This document shows positions 30,933-37,473 of a stretch of DNA of 64,000 nucleotides, one piece after another. Below the pieces are notes generated by a model. It saw nothing but the letters and a program-made list of their open reading frames with translations, did no database searches and was not told the DNA's origin. The stretch is from Paenibacillus endoradicis. GTDB taxonomy: Bacteria > Bacillota > Bacilli > Paenibacillales > Paenibacillaceae. The stretch's first letter is position 1. Every line of letters starts with the position of its first letter. Both the position numbers and the translations under genes were made by a program. The DNA is taken from assembly GCF_024721975.1 (NCBI RefSeq), contig NZ_JANQBB010000005.1:1-64000 (forward strand). The letters are read 5' to 3'.

Positions 30933-32165
30933 ATGTTGAAAAAAAGTCTAATAGCTCTAATATTAATTACTATGGTATTTGGTGCTACTTCTGTATTTGC
31001 TCAAGACAACATCAGAGTATTTATTAATGGAAAGTTATTAAATCTACCGATTGATCCAGTCATTGAAAAAGGAACTACGCTTGTTCCGATGAGAAGCATC
31101 TTTGAATCTCTTGGTGTTACGGTGAATTGGGATAAGACAACTCAGACAGTATCAGGTAAATACAAGGGTGGAGAAATTAAACTAACGATAGGTAAATCGG
31201 TAGCATATGTGAATGGAAAAACAGTGTCGCTTGCTGTTCCTGCAAAAGTTATCAAGGGAAACACTGTGGTTCCACTAAGATTTGTAGCAGAATCGTTAGG
31301 GAGTAAAGTGGAATGGAGAGCTTCTGTTAATAGTGTACTTATTTCAACAGGGGATTATGTGTATCCAAAAGACTTTGGAATTGTTGAATCGAAAGAGCTT
31401 TATACGGTCAACGGAACTGGGAAATACTCTGGTTATAAATTGTTGAAAGGTTATCCTGATGCAGATAAGTACTTGATATACTTTAAAGGGGACAAAAATT
31501 CATATTCAGTCACCACTGAAGATATAAGAAATATTGATTTGAATAAAATGATCACATGGACTTATAATGGAAAAACTTACAAAACCTCAAAGAAAGATTT
31601 ACATAGCTTTTTTGTAGATTCTTCGAAGTTCAAAAATTATTTAGGGTCAACTAATTATACCTTTACTGTTGACTGGTATATTAGCACCTTTGGGGATACT
31701 TATAGTGAGTGGTTAACTGGATTTGGATTCGAAAATGATGCAGCTAGGTGGGTTGGAGATTATTTCGACCAATTCGAGCCAAAATCCGGAAATAATGTGG
31801 GTCCAGAATCCTATGTTGGAAATCATGAAGAATATGTTCATGAAGAAACGATAATTATTAAAGAACCTACGCCAATTTATGAAGAAGAAACCAAACCAAT
31901 TATTAAAGAAGAATATGATGATACGTGGGTAAGCGAGCAAGAACTCGAAAGTATGATGTTAGTTGCTTATAGATATCCTGACAGTATTCTAATTTATGAT
32001 GTTCTTGACAATAAAAAGGTATTAGTTCACGAAATTAATAACGTGCCCCGTGATTCGAAGATCGGAGTAGTTTATGAGGGCGATGGTGTTAGGTACAAAA
32101 TAGGCGAGCACAATGAAATATATTTCAATCGAGATGATTTAGTGAAGATTGGATTATTTGGATAA
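30933..32165 (+). CDS. Secreted protein with copper amine oxidase N-terminal domain
   Basis: A 410-residue exported protein. A signal peptide covers residues 1-23 (LIALILITMVFGATSVFAQ). A copper amine oxidase N-terminal-like domain spans about 26-140, with the paired blocks TTLVPMRSIFESLG and NTVVPLRFVAESLG. The remaining 270 residues are unrecognised, include an acidic Glu/Pro/Ile-rich stretch near 300-325 and seem wall- or surface-directed. The family domain is common in Paenibacillaceae secreted proteins and is not itself an oxidase. GAGGAGGG precedes the ATG. Confidence 0.75.
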   Translation: MLKKSLIALILITMVFGATSVFAQDNIRVFINGKLLNLPIDPVIEKGTTLVPMRSIFESLGVTVNWDKTTQTVSGKYKGGEIKLTIGKSVAYVNGKTVSLAVPAKVIKGNTVVPLRFVAESLGSKVEWRASVNSVLISTGDYVYPKDFGIVESKELYTVNGTGKYSGYKLLKGYPDADKYLIYFKGDKNSYSVTTEDIRNIDLNKMITWTYNGKTYKTSKKDLHSFFVDSSKFKNYLGSTNYTFTVDWYISTFGDTYSEWLTGFGFENDAARWVGDYFDQFEPKSGNNVGPESYVGNHEEYVHEETIIIKEPTPIYEEETKPIIKEEYDDTWVSEQELESMMLVAYRYPDSILIYDVLDNKKVLVHEINNVPRDSKIGVVYEGDGVRYKIGEHNEIYFNRDDLVKIGLFG

Positions 32166-32181
32166 AAGCAAACAATTTTTC

Positions 32182-32212
32182 AGGCGCTCGAAAGTGAGCG
32201 TCTTTTATTTTT
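32182..32212 (+). terminator. Terminator of the secreted-protein gene
   Basis: AGGCGCTC pairs with GAGCGTCT around a GAAAGT loop and is followed by TTTATTTTTT. Confidence 0.8.
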
Positions 32213-32298
32213 TCAGAAAGCTAAAGTATAGGTGTCTACTATAGTATTTATCTCAAAAAGATGGTCAAGTATCTTGACGTGATTTGAAAATCATTCCT

Positions 32299-32339
32299 TT
32301 ACACCAAAAACAGAACAAATGTTCTGTTTTTGGTGTAAA
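32299..32339. promoter_or_regulatory. Perfect 19-bp inverted repeat with a LexA-box core
   Basis: TTTACACCAAAAACAGAAC and its exact complement flank AAAT. The centre reads GAAC-AAAT-GTTC (32313-32324), which matches the Firmicute LexA/DinR core GAACNNNNGTTC. It lies at the left edge of the tailocin locus, downstream of the immA-like gene. It has no T-run on the exit side of either strand, so it is not a standard terminator. It may be an SOS operator or a boundary element. Confidence 0.5.
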
Positions 32340-32369
32340 AAAAACACCTTGCTAAAGTAAAACGCAAGA

Positions 32370-32825
32370 TTACAGCTTACATATACTTAGTGGTTCTAAA
32401 TACAGAAGGTAATTTTGATAGGTGATATATAAACCGTTTTTTCGTTGATAATGATCGATTGTTTGTTGTAGAAACTCTTCAGTTACCTCAAGCCACTCAG
32501 CAATGCTGTGTCGCCCCTCAATGCCAGCTTGTCCAGCTTCTACTATTCTAGATAAAGGAATGAGATATTCGTAACCCCAAGAACGAGCGCGATACTCTTG
32601 CTTACAATTTCGAATATCTTTCTGATTAAGTATATTTCCAGTAGATGTATGATAATGTCCAAGTTCTTCAGACAAGATACAAGCTTTTTCTATTGAAGTG
32701 TGAATTTGTTTATTAATACAGATTACACTATCTTTATAAAGTCCTTTTAATTTTTGAGGCATGAGTTTCTCATAGGTGTAAATTCCTTGCTGCTCTGCCT
32801 CAAGTAGCAGATTATCATAAGTCAA
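32370..32825 (-). CDS. ImmA/IrrE-type metallo-endopeptidase (phage antirepressor protease)
   Basis: A 151-residue protein of the ImmA family. Proteins of this kind cleave the CI-like repressor encoded next to them when induction occurs. The metal-site region reads LSEELGHYHT (52-61), the phage-type variant in which the first His of HExxH is Glu. The start TTG has GAGGTG eight bases upstream. It lies 22 bases downstream of the repressor gene and is surely co-transcribed with it, as in ICEBs1 and phi105-like elements. Confidence 0.85.
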   Translation of the reverse strand: MTYDNLLLEAEQQGIYTYEKLMPQKLKGLYKDSVICINKQIHTSIEKACILSEELGHYHTSTGNILNQKDIRNCKQEYRARSWGYEYLIPLSRIVEAGQAGIEGRHSIAEWLEVTEEFLQQTIDHYQRKNGLYITYQNYLLYLEPLSICKL

Positions 32826-32847
32826 ATCGACTTCACCTCGGATGCGA

Positions 32848-33171
32848 TTAGTTCTCAGTTCTTTTGGATCTTACAAATTTCTTGAAAGCCTCTATTTCAT
32901 CAAGTTCCTCTTCTGACCATTCTTCTCCATCATGATGAGCTGCGATTGTTTCATGCTCGTATGATTCACCATTAGCAATAGCTTCTAATTCTTCTACAGT
33001 TATACCAAGTGCTTTACATACTTTGATAACATTTTCTACAGCGGATCTGCCAAAGCCGCGATCCAACATAGAGCGTAAAGTTGTATAAGGTAATCCTGCT
33101 TTCTCAGCAAATACCTTAGTGTTTAATCCGCTTTGTTCAATGAGTTGCTTTGCTGCAGCAGCTAACTTCAC
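32848..33171 (-). CDS. CI-like repressor of the tailocin locus (Xre-family HTH)
   Basis: A 107-residue repressor. A helix-turn-helix covers about residues 1-60 (KVFAEKAGLPYTTLRSMLDRG), and an acidic tail follows (EEWSEEELDEIEAFKKF). The frame opens at an ATG at 33210 without a ribosome binding site. The GTG at 33171 has AAGGAGGG six bases upstream, so it is the start. It is divergent from a Cro-like gene across an operator region and is paired with the ImmA-like protease, so the locus has an intact lysogeny-type switch. Confidence 0.85.
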   Translation of the reverse strand: MKLAAAAKQLIEQSGLNTKVFAEKAGLPYTTLRSMLDRGFGRSAVENVIKVCKALGITVEELEAIANGESYEHETIAAHHDGEEWSEEELDEIEAFKKFVRSKRTEN

Positions 33172-33214
33172 TTTAAACCCTCCTTGAAAATCATACGGAA
33201 TTCCGTACATTCAA

Positions 33215-33335
33215 CTTTAGTATATACTCTTTATATTCAATTGTAAATATTCAATATCGCACTTTTTTCCTAAATATCAGTTGACTACATACGAAATTGA
33301 GTATATAGTGAAGGTGTAATACGAAATTGAGTGTT
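33215..33335. promoter_or_regulatory. Divergent promoter-operator region of the tailocin switch
   Basis: Rightward promoter: TTGACT (33281-33286), 17 bases, TATAGT (33304-33309). Leftward promoter, read on the minus strand: TTTACA, 17 bases, TATACT. The 14-base sequence ATACGAAATTGAGT occurs at 33289-33302 and again at 33319-33332, exactly 30 bases apart and overlapping the rightward promoter. That layout suits cooperative repressor binding on one face of the helix. TACGGAATTCCGTA is a palindrome inside the 5' leader of the repressor. Confidence 0.75.
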
Positions 33336-33349
33336 TCGGAGGTGTTTGG

Positions 33350-33583
33350 ATGTTTCGGAATTTGGAAGCCGAGATGGCGAGAAATGGCGTTAATAAGGGG
33401 GACTTCGCCAAATTCCTAGGTGTTAGGTATGCGACAGTTATAGATAAGACAAAAGGAAGAAATAGATTTTACCTTGATGAAGCGAGCAAGATTCAACGCC
33501 ATTTTTTCCCGAATTGTACAATTGAATATCTATTCGAGCAAGACAATCACAATACACCTATCTCTATGAAATCGCGGAATTGA
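33350..33583 (+). CDS. Cro-like small HTH protein
   Basis: A 77-residue protein with a helix-turn-helix (NKGDFAKFLGVRYATVIDK) and little else. It is the first rightward gene from the switch, as Cro is in lambdoid and PBSX-type elements, and probably opposes the CI-like repressor. GGAGGTG lies seven to eight bases before the ATG. Confidence 0.75.
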   Translation: MFRNLEAEMARNGVNKGDFAKFLGVRYATVIDKTKGRNRFYLDEASKIQRHFFPNCTIEYLFEQDNHNTPISMKSRN

Positions 33584-33671
33584 AAAAGGCTATCGAGGGT
33601 TAGGAGCCTCAATAGCCAACGAACATAAATAACTTACAAATAGTGTATCACTAGCAAAAGGAGAATTCAAT

Positions 33672-33923
33672 ATGAAGGCTACAGGAATTGTTCGTCATAT
33701 AGACGATCTAGGTCGTATCGTTCTACCGAAAGAGCTTCGCCAGACCTATGATATTAAAGAGGGAGATCCACTTGAAGTCTTTGTTACTGATAAAGGAATT
33801 ATGCTTCGCAAATATGCACCTGGCTGCAAGCTTTGTGGTAGTAAGGTAAAACTGTACTTACTTGAAGGTAAGAAAATTTGTTTGGAGTGTCGAATAAAAA
33901 TTGGTCGTACTTTTGGGAGATAG
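33672..33923 (+). CDS. AbrB-family DNA-binding protein with C-terminal zinc ribbon
   Basis: An 83-residue protein. The N-terminal swapped-hairpin AbrB/SpoVT domain (GIVRHIDDLGRIVLPKELR, about 1-50) binds DNA. A C-terminal CKLC-N15-CLEC pair (52-74) looks like a zinc ribbon. AbrB-type regulators control transition-state genes, and a copy here could tie tailocin expression to growth phase. AAGGAG lies about nine bases before the ATG. Confidence 0.82.
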   Translation: MKATGIVRHIDDLGRIVLPKELRQTYDIKEGDPLEVFVTDKGIMLRKYAPGCKLCGSKVKLYLLEGKKICLECRIKIGRTFGR

Positions 33924-34010
33924 CACCACTTATGTCTATTTCAATTAATATAAGTGGTGAAGTCGCTACAGGATCTTAAAAAATGATAAGGGTGAAATGA
34001 GGGAGTTCAA

Positions 34011-34211
34011 ATGGATGTAGTTCAGAAAGCTTTAGCAAACATGAAGCGGTTTGAAAAACTCAATCCGAGTATTGTTAATGCAATAGAAGAAGGAGTTCTG
34101 GTAGCTTTTTATGATGCTGAAACTAGTAGGGTAATTACTAAAGAAGTGGTAGAAGGTACGTTAAAAGTACAGATCATTAAGGGATCCTATTTTATTCCAA
34201 AGCATAATTAA
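34011..34211 (+). CDS. Small hypothetical protein of the tailocin regulatory region
   Basis: A 66-residue protein I do not recognise (begins MDVVQKALANMKRFEKL). It has a helical N-terminal third and a beta-rich C-terminal half, with no membrane segment. GAGGGAG lies six bases before the ATG, so it is probably translated. It is co-directional with the Cro- and AbrB-like genes and faces the inverted cargo gene. Confidence 0.55.
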   Translation: MDVVQKALANMKRFEKLNPSIVNAIEEGVLVAFYDAETSRVITKEVVEGTLKVQIIKGSYFIPKHN

Positions 34212-34220
34212 TTTTGTACC

Positions 34221-35015
34221 TTATATTAGCCTGAGTGTAAGCTCTTTAATGTCTGATTCAGATAAATTGTTATTAGACTTGTCCTTTATATATTGCAATG
34301 CATCTTCAAAATTAATAACTTCAGGTGAATTCTCATGAACATATTGATTAAACAAATTTTTAATTTCTATTTGATCGTTATATCTAATTTTGGAGAGAGT
34401 AAAAGAAGAGTTTTTCGAATTGATCTGAGACTTTAAATCTATGATATCGGTCTGAATATCATCAAGCATTTCTAGTATTAAGCTTGAAGCTGACACTTCT
34501 GTAGCTTCAATTGTAACGGATTTAAAGTCACCAAAGCTTTTCAGAAACGGTGAATGATCAGCGTCTTTTACTGAATCTAAGTAAGTTCCTATTACTTTAG
34601 TTAATAGTGTGTTCTTAAAATCAACTATTTTGCTAAATCTCAAATCTCTAGGGTAATCAATATGCTCAATAACACCGGTATCAAATGAGTAATTGGTCTT
34701 GTCATCTTTAACAATTATGGTTGGCTTATCAAAGGCAAGCCTCATTCCGAGTTCGAACATTACGTTTGGGTTTTTGCAGCTTACATCACAAATAACTATA
34801 TCTGAATTGTACAGACCTTGGACAATTCGTTTATGTATTAAACCAACACTGTTTGATTCGCTAACTATTTTAGTTTCAAATTGATAACCATCTACATCAT
34901 TTAGAGCTGAGATAATTATATTTTTAACTTCAGCCCAGTGTTCTGGCTTACAATTATCAATTTCTGCAATAGGCATTACTAAACCAACGTTTATTTTAAT
35001 CATGTCTTTAGCCAT
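34221..35015 (-). CDS. Nucleoside deoxyribosyltransferase/TIR-like domain protein, candidate defence effector
   Basis: A 264-residue protein. The N-terminal ~150 residues form a Rossmann-like fold with VGLVMPIAE, IHKRIVQGLYNSDIVICDVS and NPNVMFELGMRLAFDKPTI. The last motif carries the Glu that acts as nucleophile in nucleoside 2-deoxyribosyltransferases and recurs in TIR-like NAD hydrolases of defence systems. About 190-264 is helical (LEMLDDIQTDIIDLKSQIN). It is transcribed against all its neighbours in the tailocin regulatory block, the usual posture of phage cargo genes. GGAGGT lies four bases before the ATG. The enzyme activity and a role in defence or self-protection are inference. Confidence 0.6.
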   Translation of the reverse strand: MAKDMIKINVGLVMPIAEIDNCKPEHWAEVKNIIISALNDVDGYQFETKIVSESNSVGLIHKRIVQGLYNSDIVICDVSCKNPNVMFELGMRLAFDKPTIIVKDDKTNYSFDTGVIEHIDYPRDLRFSKIVDFKNTLLTKVIGTYLDSVKDADHSPFLKSFGDFKSVTIEATEVSASSLILEMLDDIQTDIIDLKSQINSKNSSFTLSKIRYNDQIEIKNLFNQYVHENSPEVINFEDALQYIKDKSNNNLSESDIKELTLRLI

Positions 35016-35200
35016 ATGAACCTCCGCATAAATTTAGTTAATAACAATATTTTACCATTTATTGATGTTTGTAGTCTATGAATAGTTGATAAGGCGGACA
35101 GGAAGTGCAAGAACTACAAATTAGCTTTAGTCAACATAGAGCAGATATTAACTGGATGCCGAAGTGAAGCATCGCAATATCAATAGTTAGATGTTATTTG

Positions 35201-35229
35201 TTACAGATGTTGTACAACAATTCTATAAA
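35201..35229 (+). promoter_or_regulatory. Promoter of the sigma-like regulator with embedded palindrome
   Basis: TTACAG (35201-35206), a 17-base spacer and TATAAA (35224-35229) sit ~27 bases before the regulator's start. A perfect palindrome TGTTGTACAACA (35208-35219) fills the spacer, where a bound repressor would block RNA polymerase. Confidence 0.55.
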
Positions 35230-35255
35230 ATAAAAAAATAAGGAGAGTGGTCAAT

Positions 35256-35861
35256 ATGACTGAACAACAAGTGGTTGAACAATTGAGCAACTATAAGAGG
35301 TTGGTTGCACGAAAGCGAGTGCTTGAAACATATTCTGTTGGTGCAGGTATAACGATCAGTAGGCTTAACCAAGATGATCAATTGCAGGAACTACATCATA
35401 AGCTTAGAGGAATGCCAAGTCATATGTATTTGTCTAAGAGAGAGCAAAAGCTAGAGTCAGTAGCTCACAGCTATCTTGAACATTATCCTGCTGGCGTACG
35501 AAGCCAAGAAAAAGCGATTCCCACGATAGGCAATGATGCTGCGGATACAAAGTTACTTAAGGAGCTTAAGCAAAAGATTGAAAAAGTTGTTGCTGCTAGA
35601 GGTTATGAGATAAGAGATGATATTGATGCAGTACTTGACAGAGTAGCAGAGTTACAGAACTTACAAGAGGATATCCAGAAAATAGATAATATAATTGAGG
35701 CACTTGAAAATTACAAGCCCGAGTATGCCGAGTTACTTCGCCATCACTATTTGGAACGAAGAACTTGGAGTGACGTAGCATTTGAGATGAACATCTCCAA
35801 AGATGTATTTTATCGACGTAGAAAAAAAGCGATTTTGGAATACGCAAAACTAGCGAATTAA
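35256..35861 (+). CDS. Sigma-70 region 4-like late-gene regulator
   Basis: A 201-residue protein. A coiled-coil central part (KLLKELKQKIEKV, LQNLQEDIQKIDNIIEAL) is followed by a C-terminal helix-turn-helix of sigma region-4 type (LRHHYLERRTWSDVAFEMN, then DVFYRRRKKAI). Such ArpU/Xpf-like proteins switch on late genes in PBSX and related phages. The ATG at 35256 has AGGAGA nine bases upstream; a GTG at 35247 overlaps that site. The last nine codons are part of a 175-bp unit that is tandemly repeated downstream. Confidence 0.75.
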   Translation: MTEQQVVEQLSNYKRLVARKRVLETYSVGAGITISRLNQDDQLQELHHKLRGMPSHMYLSKREQKLESVAHSYLEHYPAGVRSQEKAIPTIGNDAADTKLLKELKQKIEKVVAARGYEIRDDIDAVLDRVAELQNLQEDIQKIDNIIEALENYKPEYAELLRHHYLERRTWSDVAFEMNISKDVFYRRRKKAILEYAKLAN

Positions 35862-35934
35862 TAGAGAATGATATACGAACAATCATATGAAATTCCATGT
35901 TAAGATGATATTGTCAAGCGAATTAGAAATGAGG

Positions 35935-35966
35935 AAAAGTCGTCCATCAATTGGGGCGGCTTTTTC
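35935..35966 (+). terminator. Terminator in tandem unit 1
   Basis: AAAAGTCGTCC pairs with GGGCGGCTTTT (with U-G pairs) and is followed by T residues. It lies ~75 bases after the sigma-like gene. Confidence 0.8.
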
Positions 35967-36109
35967 TGTTACCTCTTATTTCATAGTTTGATAATATGGA
36001 GTATACATCTTGGAGTACGAAAAACTAGCGAATGAATAGAGAATGATATACGAACAATGATGTGAAATTCCGTGTTAAGATGATATTGTCAAACGAATTA
36101 GAAATGAGG

Positions 36110-36141
36110 AAAAGTCGTCCATCAATTGAGGCGGCTTTTTC
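36110..36141 (+). terminator. Terminator in tandem unit 2
   Basis: The same stem as in unit 1, 175 bases downstream, with one loop-side change (ATTGAGGCGG in place of ATTGGGGCGG) that weakens the stem slightly. Confidence 0.75.
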
Positions 36142-36285
36142 TGTTACCTCTTATTTCATAGTTTGATAATATGGAGTATACATCTTGGAGTACGAAAAAC
36201 TAGCGAATGAATAGAGAATGATATACGAACAATGATGTGAAATTCCGTGTTAAGATGATATTGTCAAACGAACTAGAAAATAATA

Positions 36286-36320
36286 AAAAGTCGTCCATCA
36301 ATTGGGGCGGCTTTTTATTA
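36286..36320 (+). terminator. Terminator in tandem unit 3
   Basis: The same stem again, here with longer flanks (TAATAAAAAGTCG and CGGCTTTTTATTA), giving the strongest hairpin of the three. Confidence 0.82.
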
Positions 36321-36323
36321 TGT

Positions 36324-36471
36324 CGTCTTTTCAGTACTGAAGACGTTAAAGAACAGGATGCCCTAGATGTAATCGGGATAAATGAGAAGATGAACGGAGG
36401 GATGGTCATGAAAGAAGACAAAGTGACAGCATTTATCAATTGATTATTTTGACTGAAAAGGATTGGGCGTA
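36324..36471 (+). other. Leader region of the tail operon
   Basis: An imperfect palindrome CGTCTTTTCAGTACTGAAGACG occupies 36324-36345. A short open frame with a weak GGAGGG site (ending ...KVTAFIN at 36443) follows; it may be the eroded tail of a lost gene. The late promoter should lie here or upstream, but I see no consensus -35/-10 pair, in keeping with an activator-dependent promoter. Confidence 0.4.
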
Positions 36472-36873
36472 ATGACGAAATTGGGAAACTTCGATTTTCG
36501 TGAATTCGAAAAGTATCGTGACAATCTTAAAGCAATGGAAACAGCGGTACCAGGTTTTGTAGAAGAATGTGTGCAGGAACTAGCAGAAAGATTATTGGCT
36601 AAATCAATCGCTCGAACTCCAACGGATCAGAAAGAAGTTCGTAGAGGCTGGACGATTGGCAAAGTGAGTATGACATCTAATGGTGCTAACATTGAATTGT
36701 TTAACGCTAATGAAAATTCGTCCTTTGTGGAATATGGGCAACGATTAGCTAATGGTCGAGGTTGGATAGAAGGCAAGTTTATGATGACTATCTCATTAGA
36801 GGAGTTGGAGCAACAAATACCAACTATTTTAGAGAAGAAAATGAAACAATTTGTAAAAAGGTTTTTGGGGTGA
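36472..36873 (+). CDS. HK97 gp10-like tail completion protein (XkdI-like)
   Basis: A 133-residue phage protein of the HK97 gp10 family (ELAERLLAKSIARTPTD, then VEYGQRLANGRGWIEGKFMM). Such proteins act at the head-tail junction or cap the tail. AAAGGA lies nine bases before the ATG at 36472, and a TTG at 36463 is a weaker option. It is the first gene of the structural operon. In PBSX the same gene follows capsid genes, which are missing here. Confidence 0.82.
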   Translation: MTKLGNFDFREFEKYRDNLKAMETAVPGFVEECVQELAERLLAKSIARTPTDQKEVRRGWTIGKVSMTSNGANIELFNANENSSFVEYGQRLANGRGWIEGKFMMTISLEELEQQIPTILEKKMKQFVKRFLG

Positions 36874-36877
36874 GGTC

Positions 36878-37303
36878 ATGCAAGTCACTATTAATGATGT
36901 ACGGTACGCAGTCAATGATGCACTTGAATTAGCATTTCCTGATATACCAGTATCTAATGAGGAGATCGGTGAGGTTATCGATTCACCTTATTTTTATGTG
37001 CGATTGTTGGAACCTACATTAACTCAAGAGCTTGGAAGAAGATACAAAAGAAATCTTCCATTTGTTATTCGTTATTTTGGGTCTGATCATACTAGCGATG
37101 AATGGTATGAAATGGGCGAGAAATTAACAACAGCACTGAAATGGATTACAGTAGCTGAAGCTCAGTATTTGGGACAAGGAATGAGTTTTCAAATTGTAGA
37201 TGAAGTCCTGCAATTTTTTGTAACGTTCAGTATGCTCGTTTATGCTCAACAACCAAATGACGCTAAAATGCAAAGACTTGAGCAGGAGGAATATGTTATA
37301 TGA
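36878..37303 (+). CDS. Phage tail terminator-like protein (XkdJ-like)
   Basis: A 141-residue protein of the DUF6838-type tail terminator group (ITINDVR-like start VTINDVRYAVNDALELAF, then FYVRLLEPTLTQELGRRY and FVIRYFG). It probably caps the tail tube; in a headless particle it would close the free end. GGTGAGGTC precedes the ATG. The stop overlaps the next start (ATGA). Confidence 0.75.
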   Translation: MQVTINDVRYAVNDALELAFPDIPVSNEEIGEVIDSPYFYVRLLEPTLTQELGRRYKRNLPFVIRYFGSDHTSDEWYEMGEKLTTALKWITVAEAQYLGQGMSFQIVDEVLQFFVTFSMLVYAQQPNDAKMQRLEQEEYVI

Positions 37304-37473
37304 GTAATAAAGACAAGGATGCGTTATTTACTAAAACGCAATTTTTGAGTTCCAGACAACGTCCTGGGCAAGAGAAGGACATACTTGCAAGTGTTTTGGA
37401 AGATGGTAAGCATTACACGATTGCAGAAGCGGAAAAGGCTATCCAATCGTATCTAATAAGGAGTGTGAAGTAA
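37300..37473 (+). CDS. Small phage protein upstream of the sheath gene
   Basis: A 57-residue protein (MSNKDKDALFTKTQFLSS at the N-terminus, YTIAEAEKAIQSYLIRSVK at the C-terminus). The AGCAGGAGG site and ATGA overlap with the upstream gene show it is translated. Small genes in this position are common in PBSX-type clusters. Function is unknown. Confidence 0.75.
   Translation: MSNKDKDALFTKTQFLSSRQRPGQEKDILASVLEDGKHYTIAEAEKAIQSYLIRSVK

Larger units (their letters stand above)
35835..36335 (+). repeat. 175-bp tandem repeat, about three units, each with a terminator
   Basis: Units start at 35835, 36010 and 36185 (exact 175-base steps); the third fades after ~36318. Each begins with the last codons of the sigma-like gene (TTGGAATACGCAAAACTAGC in unit 1, TTGGAGTACGAAAAACTAGC in units 2 and 3) and carries the same intrinsic terminator. 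Units 2 and 3 are nearly identical to each other for their shared first ~100 bases, so the duplication is recent or homogenised. Confidence 0.93.

Noticed and set aside
32299..32339. The perfect inverted repeat as an intrinsic terminator
   Set aside because: The run of eight A follows the plus-strand stem and the minus-strand exit side reads AAAGG, so neither direction gives the needed U-tract.
36237..36443. 68-codon open frame as a full gene
   Set aside because: Its first half is the tandem repeat with its terminator, its start has no ribosome binding site, and only the last part could be a relic.
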